From Anaerocolumna sp. (GTDB taxonomy: Bacteria; Bacillota; Clostridia; Lachnospirales; Lachnospiraceae): DNA of 64,000 bases. Below are positions 34,814 through 43,843 of the stretch, in pieces. The position numbers and the translations under genes are program-made. The notes under the pieces were generated by a model. That model searched no databases and was not told where the DNA came from. It was given only the letters and a program-made list of their open reading frames with translations. The stretch's first letter is position 1. Each line of letters opens with the position of its first letter. Where the stretch lies: contig JAQSXJ010000009.1 in NCBI GenBank assembly GCA_029256725.1, forward strand, positions 39,878 to 103,877. Direction: 5' to 3'.

Positions 34814-36232
34814 TTATAAGCGGCACCCTGCGCCGATGGGTATACCATTATCAGGTTCTGAATCATTTATTACTTCTTTCTGTTCATTCTCATCAGAATC
34901 ATCTGATTCATAAGTCTCTATATCGTTGAATATGTTGTCGTTTATACCGTTTTCCTGTCTTCCTACGATTGCAGAAGCCACCATTGCACCAGTGATATTG
35001 GTGGCAGTTCGCCCTGTATCAGCTATTGCTGAAATAGGAATACTAAGCACGATAAGTTCCAGCGGCAGCCCTAAGGCAGTCAGAACACTTGCTGTTGTAA
35101 TCGTAGCTGTACCTGGTACTCCTGCTGTTCCAAGAGATACGAACAAGCTGACAACTGCTAAAAGAATATAATCCTTTACTTCATAATTGATACCAAGTCC
35201 GTTAATACCATAGATAGCAACTAGAACAGGCCATATTCCGGCACATCCGGGCATTCCTATGGTAGTACCAAGTGGTGCGGTAAAATTCGCAACCTTAGGA
35301 TCTATACCGATTTTTTTTACCAATATTCCCGTTGATATAGGTAAGGTTCCTGCACTGGATTGTGTGGAGAATCCAACTACTTGAGCCGGTAATATCTTAC
35401 GGAAGAACTTTATAGGACTAAGCTTTGCAAAGGCCTTTAACAACACTGCATTTATGACCCAGGTATCCAAAGCGAAAGCAATGAAGGATACAATGAGAAG
35501 TACCAACAATGACCACATTATTCCTGATCTGCTGACGCCATTTCCGGTTGCAGTTGCAATTAATGCAAGTACTGCATAAGGTGTCAGGCTGATGATAAAA
35601 TCTACTGCTTTAAAGATAATTTCTTTTACCGCTTCAACAAAACTCTTAAAGATTGCTACCTTTTCACGATTTTTATTCGCTACCAATACATAAGAAACTG
35701 CTATCAGTACAGCAAATAAGATCATGGGAATTGTATTCTCTTCGGCAATGTCACTGACAACATTTCGAGGGAAGAAGCCTATAAGAACCTGTGAAAAGGG
35801 AACCACCTTACTTTCAAAATTCTGTGCATCGATTCCTTCCAGGGAAAGATATGAATTTCTACCGATACCAAAGGTCAATCCCAATCCAAGTGACAGCAAT
35901 ATGGCAAGTAAAGTAGTCGTAAGCAGCCATACAATGGAACGTAAGCCTATTCCTTTTAACTGAGCAGTTGACCCTAATGAGGTTATACTGCTGAGAATTG
36001 ATATGATAATCAGCGGGCTTACGATTGCTGTCAGCGTACTGACATAAATCTTACCAATAGGCATTACCCAGGAGGTATGACCGGAAAAGAGGATTCCGAT
36101 TAGGATACCAACTGCTAAAGAACCTAAGATAATTGCAGTGAAATTCACTTTCTTTTTCTGTAACTTATAAATGATAATGTAAAATGCAAATACAACCGCC
36201 AGTGCTGCTGCCGATAACCAGTCTATATTCAT
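34814..36232 (-). CDS. tcyP: Cation:dicarboxylate/amino acid symporter, L-cystine TcyP-like
   Basis: The 472-residue protein has the DAACS fold: eight helices and two re-entrant loops. The serine-rich loop is GFSTQSSAGTLP and the second loop motif is AGVPGTATITTAS; IADTGRTATNITG supplies substrate contacts. FSTQSSAGTLP with this overall length is closer to TcyP cystine carriers than to GltP glutamate carriers. The C-terminal 50 residues are acidic (ESDDSDENEQKE) and unusual. It is between a secreted thioredoxin-fold protein and a surface protein on the same strand. Confidence 0.82.
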   Translation of the reverse strand: MNIDWLSAAALAVVFAFYIIIYKLQKKKVNFTAIILGSLAVGILIGILFSGHTSWVMPIGKIYVSTLTAIVSPLIIISILSSITSLGSTAQLKGIGLRSIVWLLTTTLLAILLSLGLGLTFGIGRNSYLSLEGIDAQNFESKVVPFSQVLIGFFPRNVVSDIAEENTIPMILFAVLIAVSYVLVANKNREKVAIFKSFVEAVKEIIFKAVDFIISLTPYAVLALIATATGNGVSRSGIMWSLLVLLIVSFIAFALDTWVINAVLLKAFAKLSPIKFFRKILPAQVVGFSTQSSAGTLPISTGILVKKIGIDPKVANFTAPLGTTIGMPGCAGIWPVLVAIYGINGLGINYEVKDYILLAVVSLFVSLGTAGVPGTATITTASVLTALGLPLELIVLSIPISAIADTGRTATNITGAMVASAIVGRQENGINDNIFNDIETYESDDSDENEQKEVINDSEPDNGIPIGAGCRL

Positions 36233-36290
36233 TTTGATTAATTCCTTTCCCTGTCTGTACGATGCTTCTAATTACATGACTGACATTAAT

Positions 36291-36330
36291 GAAATATCAG
36301 GATATGCTAAACTGCACCTCCTGATATTTC
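36291..36330. terminator. Hairpin between thioredoxin-like and symporter genes
   Basis: GAAATATCAGGA (36291-36302) pairs perfectly with 36319-36330. On the minus strand it follows the thioredoxin-like gene stop by about 60 bases and precedes the symporter gene; the T-run is on the plus strand, so on the gene strand it may only attenuate. Confidence 0.5.
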
Positions 36331-36391
36331 TTTTCCGACCAGTTTTAGTTAAACTTTTTGATTTGCAGGGCTATATCTGCATAAACTGATA

Positions 36392-38197
36392 TTATTTCTT
36401 TACTGTAAAGTTAACAGTGAAAGAGGAGGAAATATTATTGCTGCCGGTAACTGTTACGGTTGCCTTATAAGTTCCTGCCTTAAGTCCGGTTACAGGCTTA
36501 ACGGTAAAGGAATCACTCTCATTTAAGGTTAAGCTGCTGATAGAGGTCTTTGAAAGCTTGAAATACTTGCTTCCGGTTCCGGATAAAGATACTTTAAGCT
36601 TTCCTGTAGGTCCGCCAACATTTTTCACTGTTACACTGTACGCTTTCTGATTTTTGTAGCCAACTTTTGCAGCAGTGAAAGTGTATTTGCCGGATTTGGT
36701 AAGTGCTATTCCATATTTATCAGGTTTTAATACATTATCCAGGGCTGTCACTGCTTCACTGGCAAAATCAACTTTACTAAGTCCGTCTACACTGCCTTCT
36801 GCCGCTACTGCATTAGGAGTTTTTAAAACCCATGCAAGTTCAAGCATATACTCTGTATAAGTTCCGTCGTTTGCAGCATTCTTATGAAGCCACTGTTTTG
36901 TTACAGGTTCTGCTTTATCCTTGTTATAACTGATTAAGAATGGTAACTGAAGACGAATAGCATTTTTGTCAGAGCCTTCACCCCAAGGTGTTGTTGCGGT
37001 AAGAGTTCCGTTTATATCACCATTAGGATAGTAAGTTATACTATTGTTCTGCTTGGAATTGTTCTCTGTAGTAAAGTTACCAAGGTATTTTGCAAGTTCA
37101 CCATAAAGGTAGCTTATATTACCGTTTCCAGTAGTGGTGTTAACACTATTTCTGGAGTTGAAAGCGCTTGAGGAAGCTGTTACTTTATTAATCTCATCAC
37201 TAGTTCCAAAGGTTAACTGATTACCCAGTGTGGTGTCATATACATAGATTTTCTCATAGCCATACTCTTTCGCTTTTCTTGCAACACTTCCAATGATAGC
37301 CTGTGTATTATGGCACCAGGAAGCACCAAAGAAAATAATATGATCGCCAGGGGAATTTAACAGATTGATCAACTCAGCGAAGTTCACCTGATGCAGCGCA
37401 AATCCGCTTTTATCTGCATTTGTAAAGATTTCTGTTGTTGTAGCTCCTGTTCTATTTCCTAATGGATCTGCAACTCCGTTGTTATAATTGAAATAGGTTG
37501 CAGAAGCATTGTATACTCTCTGAAAGAATTCAAAGTCTGATCTGACAGTGGAAGGAACTACTGTACCTTTGCTTTTGCCAGCTCTGAAAACCTTGGCTAT
37601 ACTTGCTGCCGCTGCATTACCATTGTATTCATCAGTATCTTTAAAACTGAAATAGGCCTTTATTTTTGCAGTGCTCTCACTATTGTAGGAGAATAACAAA
37701 GTATCATTTGAAGTGTAGCTTTTGATCGGTTCCTCTGTAGGAAGTAAGGCTGTTATTCTGGTCCATAATTCATTCACAGAAGTTCCGTTAGCTGTCGTAA
37801 ACACATTACTCTTGGTAATATCAAGTTGATAGCCATCAATAAATGGATCGAAATGATAAATTTTTGTAATTCCGTCCTTTTTAGCCTGTTTATTAATGCT
37901 GCTTAGGATATCTTGACTGGTAGTCAGTTTAGGACTGCCAAAAACGATATAATAGTTTCCTTTGCTGCTTAAAATGTCAAGTAAACGTTCCTGGGTTACT
38001 GATTCAAAAACATGCCCTGCTGCTATCCCTTCATAGGAATCGGCAATATAGTCTCCTGTGGTTCCACCACTAACCTTACTCCAGGAATATGGCTCAGGTG
38101 TTGCTGTTTTAGCAGCCGCCACTGTATTAAACAATACTGTAAATGCAAGTGCAAATGTTATAATGCCCGCAGTTGCTTTTTTGAAGATTGATTTCAT
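36392..38197 (-). CDS. Secreted protein with tandem thioredoxin-like domains and Ig-like tail
   Basis: The 601-residue protein has a signal peptide (IITFALAFTVLFNTVAAAKT). Two thioredoxin-fold segments follow. The first (about 60-165) is centred on NYYIVFGSPKLTTSQ and has lost the CxxC. The second (about 270-375) has DHIIFFGASWCHNTQ, keeping only one cysteine. A helical or beta region and a C-terminal Ig-like domain (GKLKVSLSGTGSKYFKLSKT...) complete it. With a single cysteine it could act as a thiol carrier or mixed-disulfide trap. It is followed by a cystine-type symporter gene, so an extracellular thiol or cystine role is a reasonable guess. Confidence 0.7.
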   Translation of the reverse strand: MKSIFKKATAGIITFALAFTVLFNTVAAAKTATPEPYSWSKVSGGTTGDYIADSYEGIAAGHVFESVTQERLLDILSSKGNYYIVFGSPKLTTSQDILSSINKQAKKDGITKIYHFDPFIDGYQLDITKSNVFTTANGTSVNELWTRITALLPTEEPIKSYTSNDTLLFSYNSESTAKIKAYFSFKDTDEYNGNAAAASIAKVFRAGKSKGTVVPSTVRSDFEFFQRVYNASATYFNYNNGVADPLGNRTGATTTEIFTNADKSGFALHQVNFAELINLLNSPGDHIIFFGASWCHNTQAIIGSVARKAKEYGYEKIYVYDTTLGNQLTFGTSDEINKVTASSSAFNSRNSVNTTTGNGNISYLYGELAKYLGNFTTENNSKQNNSITYYPNGDINGTLTATTPWGEGSDKNAIRLQLPFLISYNKDKAEPVTKQWLHKNAANDGTYTEYMLELAWVLKTPNAVAAEGSVDGLSKVDFASEAVTALDNVLKPDKYGIALTKSGKYTFTAAKVGYKNQKAYSVTVKNVGGPTGKLKVSLSGTGSKYFKLSKTSISSLTLNESDSFTVKPVTGLKAGTYKATVTVTGSNNISSSFTVNFTVKK

Positions 38198-38838
38198 AAA
38201 TTTCCTCCCTTGATATGATAACTTTTCTACAGCGTGTAATTTGTTGAAATGTTCATCTTTTAATTCATACTAAACTTATATGAATTATATGTATTAATTT
38301 TATGTTTTGTATAGTAGCATACGAAATTATAAAAGTCAACTACAAAAATAAAAATTTTTGCAGAAATAATAACTTATGGAAATTAAACAATCTGCTTTTT
38401 ATTTTATCTCCATAATATGGGATAAAAACACTGTATTTTCCCGACTTTTATCTCCTGAATTAGGAAAAACAAGATATGAATTTTATAACTGGCAGCAAAA
38501 AAAAGACACTAGAATTAAAAATTGCTCCTCCTTATGACAAACAGTTTTGTTCATTAAACTGTCCTGTCAAAAGAAAGAGCATTTCCTACTCTATGTCCTT
38601 TTTTACTTATTTTGTTGACTCGCTCAATTTATTATAAATGTAACTCGTGTTTGAAAACTGCTTGTGCCGAGCCTTACATTCCACTTTGTGGGCGGCCAGG
38701 AGCAGTTGTAGGTACGTAGCTGGGCTACGTTTCCTATATTACGACGCAGAATACCGCAGAGTGCTACATTCAGAACGACATATTGAGTTATTCAAATACG
38801 CCCTAAGAAAAGATACTATGAATTTAGGAGTGAATAGC
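38198..38838. other. 641-bp intergenic region, no gene recognised
   Basis: The left part is very AT-rich and is upstream of the thioredoxin-like gene. From about 38650 to 38810 the composition changes to a more GC-rich stretch containing GGGCGGCCAGGAGC and CGTAGCTGGGCTACG (a 15-base near-palindrome). No convincing protein was seen in any frame. It may be a repeat or an unrecognised non-coding RNA. Confidence 0.35.
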
Positions 38839-39264
38839 TTATAGGGCAGTTTCTTCTGTATATTTTTTGAAATTATTCAGTATTGCCTGCCAGCCCTCTT
38901 CCTGCATTTTTATCGGGTTTGTTTCTTCTGCTTCAAAAGCTACCGTAATTTCTGTCTGCTTGTCTTTACTCATAAAAATTATTGAGACTTTTCTGTCATC
39001 ATCTAAGGTGTAGGTTATAGTCTCATGTAATTTTACCTCGTCATAGGTTCCGGAAAAATCAAAACCAAAGCTTCCATCCTTTGCTTCCATTCTGGAACGA
39101 AACCTTCCACCAGCTTTTAAATCGTTTTCTGAGGCGGTTGTATGCCAATCTTCAGAAGCACTGTTCCACTTCTTTATATGTTCCGGCTCATTCCAGGATC
39201 TCCATACTTTCTCAACCGGAGCATTTACAGTTGCTTTAATTGTTATCGTTTGTCTGTTACTCAT
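38839..39264 (-). CDS. SRPBCC (AHSA1/START-like) domain protein
   Basis: The 141-residue protein starts ITIKATVNAPVEKVWRSWNE and PEHIKKWNSASEDWH, the standard entry of the AHSA1/polyketide-cyclase fold, and ends with GWQAILNNFKKYTE. The family forms a helix-grip cavity for hydrophobic ligands or assists chaperones; the ligand is unknown. It is downstream of a gene fragment and beside a membrane protein gene. A degraded relative lies at 7979-8146. Confidence 0.85.
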   Translation of the reverse strand: MSNRQTITIKATVNAPVEKVWRSWNEPEHIKKWNSASEDWHTTASENDLKAGGRFRSRMEAKDGSFGFDFSGTYDEVKLHETITYTLDDDRKVSIIFMSKDKQTEITVAFEAEETNPIKMQEEGWQAILNNFKKYTEETAL

Positions 39265-39303
39265 CTTAATCTCCTGTTCTTTCTATGAATGTAATTGACA
39301 GTC

Positions 39304-39522
39304 TTACTTTAACCGTTCCAGTACACCTTTATGCTTCACCAGATTTTTATAATCCCATTGTATTTCTTGTGCTTTATGAAGCCACTTGGTCAAATCAAGC
39401 GGGTTTATCTGTTTAATATCAGTAATGCATACTTCCGCGGCTTTATACTTTCCCACAGGTTTAAGATTATTATCAAAGGATTCACCACTCCAGAAAAGTA
39501 ATGGATAATGTTCTGGCCAAAA
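39304..39522 (-). pseudogene. C-terminal gene fragment (DUF1801-like)
   Basis: An open frame with no start reads FWPEHYPLLFWSGESFDNNL, KPVGKYKAAEVCITDIKQIN and PLDLTKWLHKAQEIQWDYKN, ending LVKHKGVLERLK with a stop at 39304. The KPVGKYKAAEV and QWDYKN parts look like the end of a small conserved protein; I associate it loosely with DUF1801-type proteins. An in-frame TGA precedes it at 39523-39525, and its first 40 bases overlap the end of the membrane protein gene in another frame, as after a deletion. Confidence 0.5.
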
Positions 39523-40198
39523 TCACTAGAATAGGTACAATTACAAATAAAGTATTTTTCTTTATCCTTCTATCTATATGGGAGTTCCTGAAAATCGTAA
39601 CAATACTCCATATTAATACAGCTATCATTATAATACTAACGGGAATTACTATGTACGGGTTCTCACATAACATAACAACCATAAAACCTATTGCGGTTCC
39701 AAAACCTGCTATATTCCTTAATAGTTGCTCATTCTTATTTTTGCCTTCCTTGATGTTCATCCATACAGATAATGACTCTTTTATCTCAGAATATTCTTCT
39801 GTAAACACAGGTACAAAAATATTTTTAGCTTTGTTCTCTGAATTAATCATTATACCTTTGTTGGTATACTCTGTGATGGATATCACTTCGATTTGTTCAA
39901 TTTCTATTGTTGGGATATTTTTCTGGTATTTAATGATTTTGTTCTCGTATAATTCTATCCTGTATGACGTTAACGTATCGTTATTAATCCTATTTCCAAA
40001 CTTTAATCCTATTATTACCGCTATAACAATAAGTATTAATACCATGGGCAGTACAATTATTAATTCTTGAAATCCATTCTCGTAACTACCTACTATAAGA
40101 CCTGATAGAATAGCTATTAATATAATTGGTAATGCTAAAAGCACACTTTTTCTCTTCTTAAGCTTAATATGATTTTCGGATAGTTTATATTCCTTCAC
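39482..40198 (-). CDS. Membrane protein of unknown function
   Basis: The 238-residue protein has five predicted helices: two near the N-terminus (LLALPIILIAILSGLIVGSY and LIIVLPMVLILIVIAVIIGL), then a hydrophilic beta-rich segment (LTSYRIELYENKIIKYQKNI...) resembling a bacterial PH-like domain, then two helices and a last one near the end. A GTG start at 40198 follows GGGAGG. The family is not recognised. Its last residues overlap a foreign gene fragment, so the C-terminus may be a deletion junction. Confidence 0.65.
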   Translation of the reverse strand: MKEYKLSENHIKLKKRKSVLLALPIILIAILSGLIVGSYENGFQELIIVLPMVLILIVIAVIIGLKFGNRINNDTLTSYRIELYENKIIKYQKNIPTIEIEQIEVISITEYTNKGIMINSENKAKNIFVPVFTEEYSEIKESLSVWMNIKEGKNKNEQLLRNIAGFGTAIGFMVVMLCENPYIVIPVSIIMIAVLIWSIVTIFRNSHIDRRIKKNTLFVIVPILVILARTLSITFLEW

Positions 40199-40375
40199 TT
40201 ATTCCTCCCTATGCCTTTGTTAGGCGGTTTGTTGGTGTAAATATCTATTATTATAACAAAGCCACACGATAAAACAAGAATTTCTTACCATATGTTTACT
40301 TATATTACAAAATAATCTATTATTCATTCAAGAACTCCTAATTTCGTCATCCTTTCTTCTATTTTTTGTTGGCTT

Positions 40376-40768
40376 CTATGCCGAAGGAATCATTTCCACT
40401 ATAACAGTATTTTCCTTATGATCATAATAGCTGCAAGTCATTATCTCCAAATCCGATGTCCATTTATAGACACCTGCTTCAGCTATTTCCTTGCAAAAAG
40501 TTATGAAATCCGTCTTGCCTGTCTGATTATTCTTTAGCGCAGCCAAAGCTGCTGCTTCATCATAGATCTCACCGATTATACCAACTGTTATTTCACTTTT
40601 AATATCGATATGCTCGCCCTTATTACTAACATACTGTATCTGACCATTGCTTAAATTATAAGTATTAGTCACCATTCCCATAGCTTTAAACTCTCTGATC
40701 AGTTTCGGAAAGTCCGGTCCGGTGTATTTCATCTGCGCTTCCTGTATTGCTTTTAAAGTAAATTGCAT
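40376..40768 (-). CDS. DUF1398 family protein
   Basis: The 130-residue soluble protein starts MQFTLKAIQEAQMKYTGPDF and contains FPKLIREFKAMGMVTNTYNL and FCKEIAEAGVYKWTSDLEIM, blocks typical of DUF1398 (YbcV-like) proteins. Function is unknown. GTGGAGGTG precedes the ATG. A terminator-like hairpin lies downstream. Confidence 0.8.
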   Translation of the reverse strand: MQFTLKAIQEAQMKYTGPDFPKLIREFKAMGMVTNTYNLSNGQIQYVSNKGEHIDIKSEITVGIIGEIYDEAAALAALKNNQTGKTDFITFCKEIAEAGVYKWTSDLEIMTCSYYDHKENTVIVEMIPSA

Positions 40769-40895
40769 AGTATCACCTCCACCTTTTATAATTAATAATT
40801 TTATCAGCTATTATTATCAAAAGCAAAGAAGATTATAGATTTCAATTATGCTTGGAACAGAATTAGATGAACCCCATATTTTATTTTTAACTACA

Positions 40896-40936
40896 AAAAA
40901 GCACTTAATAACTAACCTAGTTTTTAAGCGCTTTTT
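40896..40936. terminator. Bidirectional hairpin terminator
   Basis: AAAAAGC-TTAA-AACTA pairs with TAGTT-TTAA-GCTTTTT across a short loop near 40916, with two small mismatches. A- and T-runs on both sides suit termination in either direction. On the minus strand it would stop transcription from upstream before the DUF1398 gene region. Confidence 0.65.
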
Positions 40937-41017
40937 ATAGATAATTATGATAATGTCATCACTTAATTAAATGACAATTCTTGTTTATTGGTTCATAATA
41001 ATATTAACCTTAAGAAA

Positions 41018-41608
41018 TTACTTCTGAAGCTCTTGAACTCCGGAAACGGTACTTGTTGCGTCCATTGTAAAGGAATCTTTTGCTTCCTGGCTGGTAAAAT
41101 AGATATTACCTTGTACTTCATTGTCTACAAGCTGAAAATTGAGAGCATCTACAATAACATCCCCTACAAATTTTCCATGCTGCAGGCTTGCATATGGGCT
41201 CTTAATTGTGAGTTTGGGTACTGTAAGCGTGTATCTTGCAGTAATGTTTCTATCAGCATCCTGTGAGTATAAAGCCACCTTGCGTTGAACAACATCTTTA
41301 CCGCTGTCATCTTTTTTACCATTGGTAAATTCGCCGTCTATTACAAGATCCTTGTCAATCGTAAGATCTTTTGTAGGACATATGATCCAGTTGCCGTCTG
41401 CACTAATGGCCTTTTCAAATTCCTCTGCGGTATTAACAATTGAAGCGGAGGAGGTTCCGTCTGTATCATCGCTGCCACCAGTCTCTGATTGACCTGAATT
41501 CGTTTTCATACATCCGGTTAGTAAAAATACCATCATGGTGCCCATTAATACATAACTTATAGAACGATTGAAAATATTCTGTTTCTTTACTTGATTGCTT
41601 TTTAACAT
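41018..41608 (-). CDS. Lipoprotein of unknown function
   Basis: The 196-residue protein has a signal and lipobox (GTMMVFLLTGC) and a short G/S/D/T-rich tether. The rest is mostly beta strands, with regular alternation such as DLTIDKDLVIDGEF and TLTVPKLTIKSPYASLQHGK, as in small beta-solenoid or polymer-forming proteins. ATG 41608 has AGAGGA upstream; the frame also has an ATG at 41626. It is isolated, between DUF1398 and VOC genes. No family was recognised. Confidence 0.7.
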   Translation of the reverse strand: MLKSNQVKKQNIFNRSISYVLMGTMMVFLLTGCMKTNSGQSETGGSDDTDGTSSASIVNTAEEFEKAISADGNWIICPTKDLTIDKDLVIDGEFTNGKKDDSGKDVVQRKVALYSQDADRNITARYTLTVPKLTIKSPYASLQHGKFVGDVIVDALNFQLVDNEVQGNIYFTSQEAKDSFTMDATSTVSGVQELQK

Positions 41609-41799
41609 TTTTAATTTTCCTCTCATTTAATATGATCCGATCGGTTTTTTATTCACCTTTTTTAAAGTATCTGCCAAGTAAAGAAATTTTATACATATAT
41701 TTAAAACAATTGATATCCGACCACTAATACCTTTATTATTTCTTGTAAACAATTATATATCAATTTATATATTAATGATTAAAGATATCCTTTTGTAAT

Positions 41800-42186
41800 T
41801 TAACTCTCATATAATTCTAAAGGTAATCCGTCAGGATCTTGAAAGAATGTACATTTCTTACCGGTTAATGCATCAATTCTTATCGGTTCTACCTCGACAC
41901 CCCTGCCGGTTAGCTCTCTGACCGCCAGTTCAAGATTGTCTACTGCAAAGGCTAGATGCCTTAATCCCGCAGCTTCCGGATAACTTGGTCTTTGTGGAGG
42001 GCTCTGAAAAGAGAAAAGTTCAATAAGATATACCCCGTTCAGTGAAAGATCAAGTTTATAGGAATCTCTTTCTTTTCGGTATACTTCCCGTATGATCTGA
42101 AGACCTAATACTTCTGTATAAAAAGCCTTGGATTTAACGTAATCACTACAAATAATAGCTATATGATGTACATTCTTTAATTCCAT
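41800..42186 (-). CDS. VOC family protein (YaeR/GloA2-like)
   Basis: The 128-residue protein begins MELKNVHHIAIICSDYVKSK and ends FFQDPDGLPLELYES. Metal-ligand positions are evident: His8 region, Glu in YLIELFSF, His in GLRHLAFAVD and Glu in LELYES. This is the YaeR pattern, related to glyoxalase I; the natural substrate is not settled. AAGGAG precedes ATG 42186. A duplicated 26-bp element lies immediately upstream. Confidence 0.88.
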   Translation of the reverse strand: MELKNVHHIAIICSDYVKSKAFYTEVLGLQIIREVYRKERDSYKLDLSLNGVYLIELFSFQSPPQRPSYPEAAGLRHLAFAVDNLELAVRELTGRGVEVEPIRIDALTGKKCTFFQDPDGLPLELYES

Positions 42187-42198
42187 ATGTTCTCCTTG

Positions 42199-42250
42199 TT
42201 ATTCTGTATTTTCTCGCTTCATAGTTATTCCGTATTTTCTAGCTTCATAA
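42199..42250. repeat. Exact-length tandem duplication of 26 bp
   Basis: Copies at 42199-42224 and 42225-42250 match at 23 of 26 positions. On the minus strand each copy reads ATGAAG-GAAAATAC-GAATAA, an ATG followed in frame by six or so codons and a stop. The copy nearest the VOC gene ends just before its ribosome site, so it could be a short leader frame or simple slippage. Confidence 0.65.
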
Positions 42251-42252
42251 TA

Positions 42253-42502
42253 TCTTTAATAAAAATCATTTTACACCTTGTCTGTAATTTATGAAATACC
42301 AACTTAATAAAGGAGTACCTCAGATATGAATTTTGTCAAACTAAATTAATGCTGTTCATGTTCACTTTTAATAAACATATCATATATTATCAGCTTCTGT
42401 ATCTATAAATTTGAATACACCTAATGAAGTGCCGGCTATAAATTCTCACTTCACTACAAACAACTCTGTCATGGATATTAAATATTAAGTACCTAATCAA
42501 AA
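42253..42502. other. Intergenic region, nothing recognised
   Basis: About 250 AT-rich bases between the VOC gene control region and the GH74 terminator. A GGAG followed by an ATG near 42326 leads to a very short plus-strand frame only. Confidence 0.3.
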
Positions 42503-42539
42503 ATCCTTTCATAAAACATAAGCTGCTTTATGAAAGGAT
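42503..42539. terminator. Hairpin terminator after GH74
   Basis: ATCCTTTCATAAA (42503-42515) pairs perfectly with 42527-42539. It lies 30 bp beyond the GH74 stop on the minus strand and is followed there by TTTTTGATTAGG. Confidence 0.8.
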
Positions 42540-42566
42540 ATCGAAATTAATTTCTTTTATATGTTA

Positions 42567-43835
42567 TCAATTTTCATCCGAAAAAAAATCACCATATACT
42601 ACGCCTCTGGTTCCGGTAGCAACATAAATTCTTCCGTATACCCTCGGATCACCGGATATGGATCTGATATCACCAAACTGATGCTCCTCGTCATTAATAC
42701 GTATCCAGGATACGCCTTCATCCAGAGATTTATAAAAGCCATATTCCTTGTTAATGGTTCCGCTTGTGAATAATGTATTAGTTTCACTTCCCGGTGCTGC
42801 TTTGCCAAGACCTATACGCTTGATATAATCTCCGTCTTTGGATACTCGTTTACCTAGAAACTGATCCGTTCCAGGATCATAGATAAGCTTCCAGAGACCC
42901 TCCTGATTCATTGACAGCCATATGATACCTTCCTTCCCTGATTCAACTCTGATTTCATGATCCTGCTTGCTGTCAATACCGGCTAAGTTAACTTCCGGAA
43001 AGCCTTTGGGTACTTCTCTCTGACGGAAAACCGCACCCCCATCTGTACTTACATAAAAACCTCTGCCAGCCTTTACTTTACTAAAACCGTAGAAAATATC
43101 CGGATTTACACGGTCAGCCATTACTTTAAAGGGAAGTTCATCGCAGTTAATGCGCTCGCCTTCCAGATTGTATATTTTAGCTTGAGCCCAGTGTTTACCA
43201 AAATCCCTGGTATAAACCAGTCTTGAAGCATATATGGGTATTCCAATTGTCCAAAGGATTGTAACACCGTCTGCAGATACAGCTGTCCAGCCGGAAGTAA
43301 CATTGGGATTCTTTAAAGCAAGAATCTGCTGATCCAGATCCTCACTTAATCCAACAGGGTCCCCTAATTGCTCCCAAGTACTTCCTTGATCGAAGGATAC
43401 AATCAGTCCTCCCTTGGTTTTACCTTTCCAGTTGCCTCTGGGCGTTACTACTAAAAGATTGGGATTACTATCCGGATAATCCGCATTCATAGCAGTTATC
43501 CATCTGTCCTTCTTATAATCTTCAAAGGTATTTCTAGCTGGTTTATCAAGGTCTGTAAATACAAAACCACCATAATCCCCAATAATATCAATTAGTTTAA
43601 CCTCACCTGACGGCGGAGAATAGATATTCAGATGAACTGTTTCTTCCATACCTGTATCACAGCAGAACCAGTTGACACTCTTACCTTCCTCTGCATTCTT
43701 TAAGTCTTTGGTCATAAATACGCCGGCTCCTGTATTAAAGATTGCCATATTGCTGTCAAAAGGATTGATTTTCACATCTGCCATCCAATGTATAAGGGAT
43801 TCATTGCCGTTATATTCAGGTTTTTGATAAGACAC
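42567..43835 (-). CDS. GH74 xyloglucanase, C-terminal propeller (second part of a broken gene)
   Basis: The 422-residue frame encodes the second seven-bladed beta-propeller of GH74. It begins SYQKPEYNGNESLIHWMADV, the normal entry to this half, and has Asp87 in IIGDYGGFVF, matching the second catalytic aspartate of the family. Blade signatures such as STDGGAVFRQ and SLDEGVSW are present. It begins with GTG 43835, eight bases after the first half stops. Its frame is open upstream for INFN only. One base change near the A5 run at about 43856 would join both halves, so this is either a frameshifted gene or a two-subunit enzyme. Confidence 0.8.
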   Translation of the reverse strand: MSYQKPEYNGNESLIHWMADVKINPFDSNMAIFNTGAGVFMTKDLKNAEEGKSVNWFCCDTGMEETVHLNIYSPPSGEVKLIDIIGDYGGFVFTDLDKPARNTFEDYKKDRWITAMNADYPDSNPNLLVVTPRGNWKGKTKGGLIVSFDQGSTWEQLGDPVGLSEDLDQQILALKNPNVTSGWTAVSADGVTILWTIGIPIYASRLVYTRDFGKHWAQAKIYNLEGERINCDELPFKVMADRVNPDIFYGFSKVKAGRGFYVSTDGGAVFRQREVPKGFPEVNLAGIDSKQDHEIRVESGKEGIIWLSMNQEGLWKLIYDPGTDQFLGKRVSKDGDYIKRIGLGKAAPGSETNTLFTSGTINKEYGFYKSLDEGVSWIRINDEEHQFGDIRSISGDPRVYGRIYVATGTRGVVYGDFFSDEN

Positions 43836-43843
43836 ATTAAAAT

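Noticed and set aside
38647..38844. Short plus-strand frame in the GC-richer island
   Set aside because: No ribosome site, an Arg/Cys/Ser-rich unlikely composition, and it ends at the SRPBCC gene border.
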